Positions 44,801 through 53,931 of a DNA stretch of 64,000 nt are shown here, piece by piece. Every line of letters begins with the position of its first letter. Position 1 is the stretch's first letter. Under the pieces are notes generated by a model. That model had not been told where the DNA came from. It saw nothing but the letters and a program-made list of their open reading frames with translations, and did no database searches. The DNA comes from Pontiella sulfatireligans (GTDB lineage: Bacteria; Verrucomicrobiota; Kiritimatiellia; Kiritimatiellales; Pontiellaceae): NCBI RefSeq assembly GCF_900890705.1, contig NZ_CAAHFH010000002.1, positions 1,612,001 through 1,676,000 of the forward strand. Direction: 5' to 3'. The translations under genes and the position numbers were made by a program.

Positions 44801-47365
44801 TTAGTCGGTTACCTTGTAGAACGCCGCGCCAGCCGGCGGGTTGGTGTCGGTGAAGGTTTCAGTATCCGATGCGTCGGAAACACTGTCCACCTGCTCATTG
44901 AACGGCAGATCCAGACTGGTGGTGCGCATCAGATAATACTGCCCACCGTTGGCCAGACTGCCGACTTCAACCTCGAAGTGGCCGGAACCATTCATTACGG
45001 CACTCACGATGACCGGACGAGCCAGGCTTTGCAGCACAGCAATATCGGCCTCATCGAACACGCCGTCGTTGTTCAGGTCGAATTCCGTCAGGTTGAGTTC
45101 TTCCAGGCTCTTCTCTTCCTGACGCTGGGCCGCGGTAGGTCCGTTATCGATAGAGCCGTCGAGATAGCTGTTGGCCAGATCCACGTCGAGCTGATCCACC
45201 ACACCGTCGCGGTTATAGTCACCGTCTTCAGCTACCAGCAGTTGGGCCAGTGAAACCGACTGGACCCACACCTTGCTGTTCACGTCATTGTTACGGTAAT
45301 TCTCACGAATGAGCGTATTGTTCCCCTCGGCCACACCCGGGATCTCGGTGGCGTTCTCGAGGTGGAACATCACGTTGATCTGCCCGGCGACGAGATCGGC
45401 ACCGCTGAGCTGAGCCGTCAGCGGAGCGCCAGCATTCAGGTCGGCAATCGGAACCTCCATCAACGATCCGGAAACGGCGTTCGCGGTATTGGTCGCGTCC
45501 GCCCCGGTGGTCAAGGCCGTGGTAAAGGTTGCATTGGTGTTATCCACATCGGTCCAGCCACGGACTTCAAACTGATAGGTCGCGCCGGAATCAATGCTTG
45601 CGCCATTGAGAATGTCTTCCGACTTCAAGCCATTGCGATAGTTCTGGACAGAGGTCAGGATGACCTCAGAGCCTGTGAGCCAAGTGTCGAGCAAGGTCGT
45701 GTTATCAAGCGGATATGTAGCCGTGTCCAGGTCCTCGACGTTCGGCGTTCCGACCAACGGGGTGATGTTATCCGGATCCGCGTAGTAGAACGACCAGTCG
45801 TCCAGCGTCGCATTGCCTTCGCTCCAGATCCAGAGGTCACCGTACGATCCGGTTACATACCAGAGGTCGCTGTCGCGACCGACGGGGTTGTTCACAAAGC
45901 CGGACAGCGATGCGAAATCGCCGTTAACAATCAGCTCGGGACCAAACATCTCCTCCATTTCCGGGTATGCGGGCGCTTCGGCGAAATACACACGGCCGGG
46001 ATTGAGGTAAAGCTTGGCCACGTCGGACTGGTACAGCACCCCGTCGTAGATCTGCATGTCGTACAGCCTTCCGTCATACTGGTTGGCGAGATTAGCGGTA
46101 GTGTCAGTCAAATTGTAAGTTCCCACTCTCATAGCATGAGTGCCGACAGCACTCGCGTTGGTACTCGTGCCGAGCAGCGAACCGTTGAGGTAGGCCTTCA
46201 CCGTGGTAGCGGCATTATCCCATGTAAGAACCGCATGGTTCCACGTGCCCGCAGAAACCGCAACCCCACGTGCACCTGGGATTGAAGCACCACAGACGAA
46301 AGATATGCTGGAGTCGTTCTCATGCAAAATGTTGAAATCACCCGTAGCGAGATAATCACCGCCTCCTATCGTATCCGAATTGAACCAGAAGCTCATGGAA
46401 CCCGCGCTACCGAATGCACCTGCAGCAAGTGAAAAGCCCGACTTCTTGCTTCCATTATTCATGCCGAATTCAATCGACTGCGTCGGCGCACCGGCCACTG
46501 TGCCGGCAGGAATATCGTTGATAAACTGCGGCGCTTCCAGATAGGTTCCGCTTGTCGTCGCAACCCCGTCAACCGTCCCACCCGAGTCGGTCACGTCGTT
46601 GTCGAACTCGTAGCGGTGCGCCAGAACCGTCGTAGATGCCGGGAGAGCCGGAGCACCCGGATTGGCACGCAGCCCGGTGATGTCGTCCGCAGAAAGCACG
46701 CTGTCGTACAACTGCAAGTCGTACAGTTTTCCGTCGTATTGGTTGGCGAGATTAGAGGTGTTGTCATTCAGGTTGTAACCTCCCACACGCACATCAGAAG
46801 TACCGACAGCACTCGCGCTGGTACTCGTGCCGAGCAGCGAACCGTTGAGGTAGGCCTTCACCGTGGTAGCGGCATTATCCCATGTAAGAACCGCATGGTT
46901 CCACGTGCCCGCAGAAACCGCAACCCCACGTGCACCCGGAACTGGATCTCCACCACTGAAGAAAGATATGCTGGAGTCGTTCTCATGCAAAATTCTGAAA
47001 CCGTCCTGCATGAGACGATCCCCTCCTCCTAGCGTATCCGAATTGAACCAGAAGCTCATGGAACCCGCGCTTGCGAAGGCACTTGAATCAAGGATAAAAC
47101 CCGACTTCTTGGTTCCATTGTTCATGCCAACTTCCATGGATTGGGTCGGAGCGCCAGCCACGGTATTGAGCGGAATATCGCTCGTGTACTGCGGCGCTTC
47201 CAGGTTGGCCGTGTCCGCAGTCGCGGTTGCACCCGCATCCCCGATGGCGTCGCTTACAACGCCGTTAAACAGAAAACGGTGCGTCGGAGACGCCGACGGC
47301 AGCCCCGCCTGCACCGTCAGGGCCCCTGCGGCCATCAACACTATCATCCAACTCTTTGCTCTCAT
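44801..47365 (-). CDS. Secreted double-LamG protein with dockerin-like repeats
   Basis: 854 residues: signal peptide (about 1-20), two LamG-like modules (about 25-230 and 245-460) that are near-copies of each other, a beta-sandwich carbohydrate-binding-like region (about 480-720), two EF-hand/dockerin-like calcium loops (DYNRDGVVDQLDVDL and FDLNNDGVFDEADI), and a C-terminal Ig-like end. There is no obvious enzyme domain, so it may be a binding or scaffold protein. AAGGAG lies six bases before ATG. It has its own promoter (47429-47466) of the shared type and its own terminator. Confidence 0.85.
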   Translation of the reverse strand: MRAKSWMIVLMAAGALTVQAGLPSASPTHRFLFNGVVSDAIGDAGATATADTANLEAPQYTSDIPLNTVAGAPTQSMEVGMNNGTKKSGFILDSSAFASAGSMSFWFNSDTLGGGDRLMQDGFRILHENDSSISFFSGGDPVPGARGVAVSAGTWNHAVLTWDNAATTVKAYLNGSLLGTSTSASAVGTSDVRVGGYNLNDNTSNLANQYDGKLYDLQLYDSVLSADDITGLRANPGAPALPASTTVLAHRYEFDNDVTDSGGTVDGVATTSGTYLEAPQFINDIPAGTVAGAPTQSIEFGMNNGSKKSGFSLAAGAFGSAGSMSFWFNSDTIGGGDYLATGDFNILHENDSSISFVCGASIPGARGVAVSAGTWNHAVLTWDNAATTVKAYLNGSLLGTSTNASAVGTHAMRVGTYNLTDTTANLANQYDGRLYDMQIYDGVLYQSDVAKLYLNPGRVYFAEAPAYPEMEEMFGPELIVNGDFASLSGFVNNPVGRDSDLWYVTGSYGDLWIWSEGNATLDDWSFYYADPDNITPLVGTPNVEDLDTATYPLDNTTLLDTWLTGSEVILTSVQNYRNGLKSEDILNGASIDSGATYQFEVRGWTDVDNTNATFTTALTTGADATNTANAVSGSLMEVPIADLNAGAPLTAQLSGADLVAGQINVMFHLENATEIPGVAEGNNTLIRENYRNNDVNSKVWVQSVSLAQLLVAEDGDYNRDGVVDQLDVDLANSYLDGSIDNGPTAAQRQEEKSLEELNLTEFDLNNDGVFDEADIAVLQSLARPVIVSAVMNGSGHFEVEVGSLANGGQYYLMRTTSLDLPFNEQVDSVSDASDTETFTDTNPPAGAAFYKVTD

Positions 47366-47428
47366 CTCATGCTCCTTGGTTATGGCTTGCGCCGTTCAAA
47401 CACACTTCTATGACTAACTGTGCATATA

Positions 47429-47466
47429 TATATATCCCACCTCATAAAAACTGTCAAACAATCATA
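47429..47466 (-). promoter_or_regulatory. Shared-motif promoter of the LamG/dockerin-like gene
   Basis: Minus strand -35 TTGACA (47452-47457), 17-base spacer, -10 TATATA (47429-47434), within TGTCAAACAATCATA at 47452-47466. The best consensus of the four shared-motif promoters. Confidence 0.75.
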
Positions 47467-47587
47467 TAGTTTATTTACGCCCCCTTTTCAATCGCCTGAA
47501 TTTACAGACGCTGGATGCGCTTAGCCCCGATTTCAGGACCACCGGCTTAAGTGGAATCTGCGTCCTTAAAATGATAAAAAAGGACGC

Positions 47588-47872
47588 ATGGATATGGGAA
47601 GAAAACGTAGGACATTCACGGACAAGTTCAAGGCCAAAGTGGCTGTTGAAGCGATCAAGGGCATCAAGACTCTCAACGAGCTGGCTTCGGAATATCAGGT
47701 TCATCCGAACCAGATTTCGGACTGGAAGAAACAGTTGCTTTCAAATGCTCCAGATCTTTTTGCATCGGGAAAAAAGAAGCAGGCAAAAACTGAAGAGGAG
47801 CTGACGGCTCCACTTTACGAGGAAATCGGTCGACTGAAGATGGATGTGAAGTGGCTCGAAAAAAAGCTCTGA
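47588..47872 (+). CDS. IS3-family OrfA (transposase DNA-binding subunit)
   Basis: 94 residues with the HTH_Tnp_1-type helix-turn-helix (KRRTFTDKFKAKVAVEAIKG, then LNELASEYQVHPNQISDWKK) and a leucine-zipper-like tail (EEIGRLKMDVKWLEKKL). The last codons contain seven A, the usual slippery site for making the OrfAB transposase by a -1 shift. An in-frame ATG two codons on is also possible. Confidence 0.88.
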   Translation: MDMGRKRRTFTDKFKAKVAVEAIKGIKTLNELASEYQVHPNQISDWKKQLLSNAPDLFASGKKKQAKTEEELTAPLYEEIGRLKMDVKWLEKKL

Positions 47873-48714
47873 GCCTGCCGCTTTCAACACGTCGGAGCTG
47901 GGTGGCCCCCAGCCCCGATTATTCGGTTCGACGACAGTGTCGGCTGGCAGGCGTCCCGAGGTCGGGCCTCTACTATCAACCCGCACCGGAAACAGCGGAG
48001 AATCTCCGATTAATGCGACTCATTGATGAGCGATACCTGTTGCATCCTGAATATGGTTATCCACGCATGACGGACTGGCTTCGAGAAAAGGAAAATGAGG
48101 TCAGCTACAAGCGGGTGGCCCGTTTGATGCGGACGATGGGGCTTCAAGCTATTACCCCCGGGCCGCACACGAGCAAACCCGCGTCAGGGCATAAGATATA
48201 CCCGTATTTATTACGTAACGTGGAGATTGAGCGAGTGAATCAGGTGTGGAGTACGGACATCACCTATATCCCAATGCGTAACGGATATATGTATTTGGCT
48301 GCCGTGATCGACTGGCGCAGCCGCTATGTGCTCTCCTGGGAGCTTTCAAGCACAATGGATAGCCTGTTCTGTATCGATGCTCTTGAATGCGCTCTGCGGC
48401 AAGGAACGCCTGAGATATTCAACACGGATCAGGGGGCACAATTTACATCGAGCGGCTTCACGGGCGTATTACTCGACAAAGAGATCACCATCAGTATGGA
48501 TGGGCGCGGACGGGCGCTGGATAACGTTTTCATCGAACGACTCTGGTGGTCCGTGAAATATGAAAAGATTTATCCTCAATCCTATAGCGACGGACATTCA
48601 TTACACCAAGGGCTAAGCAGCTATTTTGAGTATTACAATAACGAGAGAAAGCACAGTGCTCTGGACAAGCGAACGCCCGTTGAGGTATTCAAGGAAGGAG
48701 CACTCAGCACATGA
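47851..48714 (+). CDS. IS3-family OrfB (DDE integrase domain)
   Basis: The frame from GTG 47851 gives 287 residues, normally made as OrfAB by a -1 frameshift at the A run (WLEKK-ALSLPLSTRRSW). It has the HTH_21-like YGYPRMTDWL region and rve catalytic residues: Asp in STDITYIP, Asp in FNTDQGAQFTS, Glu in FIERLWWSVKYE. It is intact and probably active. Confidence 0.88.
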   Translation: MARKKALSLPLSTRRSWVAPSPDYSVRRQCRLAGVPRSGLYYQPAPETAENLRLMRLIDERYLLHPEYGYPRMTDWLREKENEVSYKRVARLMRTMGLQAITPGPHTSKPASGHKIYPYLLRNVEIERVNQVWSTDITYIPMRNGYMYLAAVIDWRSRYVLSWELSSTMDSLFCIDALECALRQGTPEIFNTDQGAQFTSSGFTGVLLDKEITISMDGRGRALDNVFIERLWWSVKYEKIYPQSYSDGHSLHQGLSSYFEYYNNERKHSALDKRTPVEVFKEGALST

Positions 48715-48722
48715 TCGCAAGT

Positions 48723-48797
48723 GATGCCGTCGCTTCGCTCCGCCCTCGGCCCTCCGGGCCGCCCCTTCGGGGACGGGCTCCGCAAAGCGACGGCATC
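48723..48797. repeat. Hairpin with 13-base perfect arms at the IS3 right end
   Basis: GATGCCGTCGCTT (48723-48735) and AAGCGACGGCATC (48785-48797) flank a GC-rich interior that contains further small stems. It lies between orfB and the presumed right IS end. Confidence 0.5.
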
Positions 48798-48936
48798 ATA
48801 AAGGGGCGGCCTTATTGGCCGCCGGAACACGGAACAGGGAACCGCAGGTTCCACCTTAAATTCGCCGATCCGTGGTCGAAGATTGGGGGTAGGCGCAGGA
48901 AACCCTGTAAATCCAGTCAAAAGTCGGCGGGGAAAA

Positions 48937-49971
48937 CTACCCGAGCAATGCCACTTCGTCCGTGAAGGCATGCAGGTTTTCAGTTGCAACGTCCTGCGGC
49001 ATGCCTCCCCCGCATGACATGACGATGCGCGAGCGGTCTTCCACCCCGTCAACCGACCGGCGAACGGCTTCCCGCACGTCCTCCGGCTCTCCAGCCGCCA
49101 GCACATCCAGAGGCGGAATGTTGCCCAGCAGGGCCACCTGGTTTTTCGTCAGTTCTTTCATCTCGGCGATGGAATGCTCGAAACTGTAGTTGAACAGGTT
49201 GACGCCCATCTCCGGCAGGTAGGACGCGCTTACCAGCCCGGCTGCATCGTTATGCAGGAAGTTCACCTTGGCATCGAATGCGCCATAGATCTTTTTAAAA
49301 TACGGAACAACGAATTCCCGGCACTGGTCGTCGCCGACAAATCCGATGATGTCGTCCAGCAGCAGAATTCCTTCGATGGATGGGAACTGCTCCATCTGGG
49401 TTCCGATCCAGTCGACAAGAAAGTCGCTGATCATGCCAACAAACTGATGAACCTTATCTTCATCCTCCATCATCGCCATCATCAGCTCCGTCGTGCCCAT
49501 TAGAAACGATGCAATATTGATCGGACCGCGGGCCACAGCAAATTTAATCTCATGCCCCATGCCGTTGATTTGCGGCTGCATGTTCTTAAGGCGGTTGATC
49601 ATAAACGGCAGCAGTCCGTCCGTGCGCACATCCGGTTTCGCTAATTTGCAGAGCACATCAATATCTTCGGAAATGATTTCCGCATGCGGAAGATTGGCCT
49701 CCTCCCAGCGGCATTTAGCGCCGAAGGCACTCGGCTCCGTACACATGCCGTACTCGGACCAGAATCCGGGAAGGAACATCACTTTGGGAAAGGTCTCGAT
49801 GGCTTTTTTGTTGGCCTCAAACCACAGCTGATCGCTCGTGTAGTAATCCAGCGTGCTGATCCCGCACCAACCCGGCAACCACGGGCTGTCGATAATGAAC
49901 CCCGACGGCAGCGTCTCCTGCGGCTTCCCCTCAATTACATTCAGTAAAATATCCCATTGTCCAATCGTCAT
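48937..49971 (-). CDS. Uroporphyrinogen decarboxylase-like protein, divergent
   Basis: 344 residues, URO-D fold, only distantly related to the two other copies. The site that reads LLHSCG in those proteins is FLHNDAAG here, without Cys, while a Cys occurs near the end (VMSCGGGMPQDV), so metal binding, if any, differs. No signal peptide. GGAAAG lies before ATG 49971. It follows the esterase gene on the same strand as the last member of the TRAP/GH2/sulfatase block. The reaction is unknown. Confidence 0.75.
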   Translation of the reverse strand: MTIGQWDILLNVIEGKPQETLPSGFIIDSPWLPGWCGISTLDYYTSDQLWFEANKKAIETFPKVMFLPGFWSEYGMCTEPSAFGAKCRWEEANLPHAEIISEDIDVLCKLAKPDVRTDGLLPFMINRLKNMQPQINGMGHEIKFAVARGPINIASFLMGTTELMMAMMEDEDKVHQFVGMISDFLVDWIGTQMEQFPSIEGILLLDDIIGFVGDDQCREFVVPYFKKIYGAFDAKVNFLHNDAAGLVSASYLPEMGVNLFNYSFEHSIAEMKELTKNQVALLGNIPPLDVLAAGEPEDVREAVRRSVDGVEDRSRIVMSCGGGMPQDVATENLHAFTDEVALLG

Positions 49972-50039
49972 TCTCTTTCCTTTATTTAATTTTTCTTTGC
50001 CCCAGACTACCCATGCTCAAACCATTTCACCCGAGTTTA

Positions 50040-51980
50040 TTACTGACTCAAATGCACCGTGAACGGGGAGGCCGGAAGCTGCTCTTTGTTGGCCAGGTTT
50101 ACATCCAGCGTTTCCTTTCCCATGTCTAGATCCGCGCCGTAACGCACGGCGATGGGGTTCCGAACAGTAGAAGAATGAACCACCACGGTAACGCCTTTGA
50201 TTTGCGCGTCGGCCTCCACGAAGGTTTCGCCGTCAGCACTAATGTAGAATCCGCGCAGGGCCTGATTATCCGATGCAATCAGCCCGGAGCCGGTGTGGTC
50301 GAACGACAAAACCGCCGCGCCCTTTTTCACCTGCATGGACTGGATGACGGGGCCGGTATAAACCAGATCGGTTTCGCCATAAACGTTGGCGCGGGCGGCC
50401 AGCGCGAGGCGGTGGCCAACCGGCGCCTTGTCGTTCGGGTGGATCGGATGGTTGCCGTCGTCATACTCTCTGGAAAGATCGATGGTGACCGCCATAAAGG
50501 TGTTGGGGTTGTTTTTCAAAATATTGAGCTGGGCGTTACGGAAGACGTGCCAGTTTTGCTGCTCGAAGCGCGGGAGCTGAACGAAGAAAAACGGCAGTTC
50601 GTCATTGCCCCAGCTCTTTCGCCAGTCGTCAACCATAGCGGGCAGCAAGCTTTTCTGCTCCTCAAAACGCCCGATATTAGCCGAGCCCTGATACCAGATG
50701 AATCCCTTCACCGGGAATGGAATAACGGTCTTGAGCATGCGTTCATACAAATGCGAGGAGGCATTGACCTTCATTGACTTCGGGTTTTGACGGTTCTTTT
50801 CTTCTTGAGCTTCCCATTCCGGCCAGCCCTGCTCCAGCACGTCAGGACTACACCACGTTTCGGTAACGGTGCCGCCGTAGCTGCAGTTGATCAGTCCGAT
50901 CGGAATATCGAGTGCTTCCTGCAATTCGCGCACGAAGGAATATCCCACCGCAGTCGCGAATTTTGTGACGACAGAATCCGGCCCCGCTTCTTCCCAGTGC
51001 CCCGTCGAAAGAGCGATTTGTGGAGAGCGCGGAATTTCGCGCCGGACTTTGAAGAGACGTAACATCGGGTTTTTCGAGTTGGCGATCGCCTCCTTTCCGC
51101 CCTTCGCCTTGCACAGATAATACTCCATGTTCGACTGACCCGAGGCGAGCCAGATGTCACCAATAAGGATGTTGGTGAATGAAACTTGAAACTCGAAACT
51201 TGAAATTTGAAGTTTCCGAGGTTTTGACGAGGCGGGCATTGGAGGGAAGACGACGCGCCATTTTCCGTCGCGTGCGGTACAGTCGAGATCATAACCGCCA
51301 AAGCTGACCGTCATCTGGGTTCCACTCTCCGCCTCGCCCCAGACCGGAACGGGCACGTCGCGTTGCAGGATCATGTTGTCGGAAAAAACATCCGGCAGAG
51401 TCACCGTCTGCTTCGGTGGTTCGGGCAGTGTGCTTCCGGGAGCTGGATGCGAGGAAGGCCTCGTGAGCGCGTTCTTTCCCAATGCCAGCCAGTTGATCGA
51501 AATACCCGGCGATCCATTGCGCACAAAGCGGATCGTGAGCTTTCCATCCACCACCGTTACGGGACTTTGGAAAATGGCACATTCTCCCGGCAATGTTTTT
51601 CCAACCTCAACCGGCTCATCCCCAGCCTGCAGATACAAAACAAAACTGCTTGAACACAGTGGATCGCCCAGCTGAATGCTGAGCTGATATTCACCGTTCG
51701 GCTGATCCGCCGTGAAGGTGGCTTCCATCTGCTTGTGGGCGACACCCACAATTGTGTCGAAGAGCTTGTCATCTGATTTATTTCGCTCGCGGTTCATCAG
51801 TGTGCAATCCCAGCCGTATCCACGCGCAGCTGAATACGGCTGCCCTGAATCGGCCAGCCAGCCCGCCGGCGTTTTAAACGTTGCCGGCTGAAAATTAATC
51901 TTCACCACATCGGAGCTTATTGACCCCGCCTGCGCACTAAGTGCCATCCCGATCATGACAGCGAACAAAACCTTTTTCAT
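50040..51980 (-). CDS. Secreted sialate O-acetylesterase-like esterase
   Basis: 646 residues from ATG 51980 (AGAGGG site). Signal peptide (about 1-19), then a jelly-roll domain (about 25-165) with VKINFQPA, TPAGWLADSG and ARGYGWD, like the N-terminal modules of rhamnogalacturonan-acting esterases, then the SASA/SGNH domain (WLASGQSNMEYYL, Ser about 280; YGGT; DDGNHPIHP). The jelly-roll is shared with the GH2 enzyme two genes upstream. It probably deacetylates the same glycan that the GH2 and sulfatase act on. Confidence 0.88.
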   Translation of the reverse strand: MKKVLFAVMIGMALSAQAGSISSDVVKINFQPATFKTPAGWLADSGQPYSAARGYGWDCTLMNRERNKSDDKLFDTIVGVAHKQMEATFTADQPNGEYQLSIQLGDPLCSSSFVLYLQAGDEPVEVGKTLPGECAIFQSPVTVVDGKLTIRFVRNGSPGISINWLALGKNALTRPSSHPAPGSTLPEPPKQTVTLPDVFSDNMILQRDVPVPVWGEAESGTQMTVSFGGYDLDCTARDGKWRVVFPPMPASSKPRKLQISSFEFQVSFTNILIGDIWLASGQSNMEYYLCKAKGGKEAIANSKNPMLRLFKVRREIPRSPQIALSTGHWEEAGPDSVVTKFATAVGYSFVRELQEALDIPIGLINCSYGGTVTETWCSPDVLEQGWPEWEAQEEKNRQNPKSMKVNASSHLYERMLKTVIPFPVKGFIWYQGSANIGRFEEQKSLLPAMVDDWRKSWGNDELPFFFVQLPRFEQQNWHVFRNAQLNILKNNPNTFMAVTIDLSREYDDGNHPIHPNDKAPVGHRLALAARANVYGETDLVYTGPVIQSMQVKKGAAVLSFDHTGSGLIASDNQALRGFYISADGETFVEADAQIKGVTVVVHSSTVRNPIAVRYGADLDMGKETLDVNLANKEQLPASPFTVHLSQ

Positions 51981-52217
51981 ATGTAACCCTCTCCTTATCA
52001 ACACCTAATCCGGGACTGCTTTTTGATCACGACCGCCGAAGGCAGAGGCTGGCACGAAGTGTCAGCAACCATTAAACCCGAACGTTGCCAAACTCAACGA
52101 CCAACGGGAACGGCAATCTCACTAATATTCACAAATCTTTTTTTGAATCTCTTTTTCCATATCCATTCGTGCAATTCGTGAAATTCGTGATCCAAACCTG
52201 ATCCTGCCAGTTGCTGT

Positions 52218-52272
52218 TTACCTATTGAAACCGAAGTCGTAGTTCAGGATGTTGGCCAGCACCCGGTCAACA
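52218..52272 (-). pseudogene. Remnant of the 3' end of a GH2 gene
   Basis: Minus strand encodes RVLANILNYDFGFNR and a stop, nearly the same as the last residues of the GH2 protein ending at 53932. The adjoining repeat (52166-52198) also matches the sequence beyond the intact GH2 stop. It is evidence of a duplicated and then deleted GH2 copy. Confidence 0.8.
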
Positions 52273-52330
52273 ATGGGCCTGCTAATATAATAATAAAATT
52301 GCTCCAATCAGGACGATCCTTGTGGCGGCT

Positions 52331-53708
52331 CTATTTACGTTTAGCCCTCCTCTTGGCCCAATATTCAGATTCGATGGTCTTGGACCAGGCTTCCATAGCG
52401 CGGATCATCTCGACCGTCAATTCGGGGTGCTGTTTTGATACATCGGAACTCTCAGATGGATTCTGCGACAGGTTATATAGGGCGTTTTGGGTATCGGACG
52501 TTGAGTCGGAGACAAGTTTAAAGTCGTCCCGGCGCATTGCATTGCCTCTGAACCGCTTCGAGCCGTACCTGAAAAAGAAGTCGCGGCGCGGCTCCCCTTT
52601 TCTTCCATCGAGAAATAGCCCAGATGAGTCATGAGTATCGAACGTGATGTTTTTCGGCAATTTGACGTGTGCCGCTTTGCAGATCAACTCGAAGAAGTCC
52701 ATCGACATCACGGGCTCCCGGCAAACCTTGGGTCCGGTAATCTTTCCCGGCCAGCGGACGATTGCCGGGACGCGGATACCACCTTCCCAGTCGGTGTGTT
52801 TCTCGCCGCGATAGGGGGTATTTCGTCCGCCCACGTCGTTCTGTCCACCGTTGTCCGAAAAGAAGATCACCAGCGTATTGTCACTCACACCGTTCCTCTC
52901 CAGCGCATCGAGGACCTCCCCGATCCCGTGGTCCATGGCGGTCACCATGGTCATGTATTTCAAGCGGTTGTTATTCACCTGATCGGGCTCAAACCCATAG
53001 GGATCGAGATATTTCTGAGGGGGCACATGCATCGGATAGTGCGGTGCATTGTACGCAAGGTAGAGGAAGAAGGGCTTCTTCATGTTGGCAGAAATAAACT
53101 CAACGGCTTTATCGGTAAAAATCTCCGTTAAATATTCTCCCTCCCGGTGAACCACCTCCTTGCCATCAAACAAGGCCGGCTCTTTTCCATGATAGAGATG
53201 GGTACGGTACGTCGCAACGCCTTCGAGAAGCCCATAGAATTCATCAAAACCACGCTCCTCGGGAGTTCCGCCCGAGGTGTAACCAAGATGCCATTTGCCG
53301 ATGGCTGCCGTTTTATACCCTCGTGTTTTCAGGAACTCAGGCAGTAGTTTTTCATCATGCGGCACCGTATCGTGTCCTCTGGGAGCCAACCCTTTCAAAC
53401 CGAAACGATCCGGGTAACGACCGGTCAAAAAGGCAGCGCGCGACGCGGTGCAGACCGGATGTGTTACATAGAAATCAGTAAAACGCACCCCCTGCCGGGC
53501 CAGCTTATCCAGGTTCGGAGAAATAATATCCGGGCTGCCATAGCAGCCCAAGTCCTGGTATCCATGATCATCCGACATGATCACGACAATATTCGGGGGG
53601 GGGGGGGGGGGCGGGTCGTGAATTGCTCACAGCCGCATCGGAACTGGCAGCCCCCGCCTGCGCACTAAGTGTCATCCCGATGACAACTGCAAATAAAACC
53701 TTTTTCAT
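52331..53708 (-). CDS. Secreted sulfatase interrupted by a 17-G tract
   Basis: ATG 53708 begins KKVLFAVVIGMTLSAQAG, a signal peptide shared with the neighbours. The sulfatase body (NIVVIMSDDHGYQDLG, CTASRAAFLTGRYPDRFG with the formylglycine Cys, GKWHLGY, FFSDNGGQND) runs to 52331. Between them a run of 17 G (plus strand 53595-53611) puts the two parts out of frame by one base: 16 G would restore one 458-codon frame. As written the gene is off or only partly expressed. This could be phase variation or a sequencing error in the run. Confidence 0.82.
53595..53611. repeat. Poly-G run of 17 within the sulfatase gene
   Basis: Homopolymer encoding a proline run on the minus strand between signal peptide and catalytic domain. 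Tracts of this length are prone to slipped-strand length changes. Confidence 0.85.
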
Positions 53709-53931
53709 ATAATTTAGCTCCTTCTCTAATCACTACCCCACCCTATCCCTATCCCTATTCGCGCGATTAGCGATCCAAACATTCTCCTGCTCAGTAAACC
53801 TATCCAACTGCATTTTTTTGATCACGAATCTCACTAATATTAACGAATCTTTTTCAACTCCATTTCACCCAGTCTCTATTCGTGTGATTAGCGCGATTCG
53901 TGATCCAAACCTTCTCCTGCCTAGCGGCTGT

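Larger units (their letters stand above)
47546..48859 (+). mobile_element. IS3-family insertion sequence, about 1.3 kb
   Basis: Contains overlapping orfA and orfB. Approximate ends are given by the imperfect inverted sequences TTAAGTGGAATCTGCG on the left and the complement of TTAAGGTGGAACCTGCGG on the right; exact termini and target duplication could not be fixed. It sits between two polysaccharide-utilisation blocks. Confidence 0.7.

Noticed and set aside
48723-48797. attC-like integron site
   Set aside because: Lacks recognisable core sites and no integron integrase is present; it lies within the IS3 end region.
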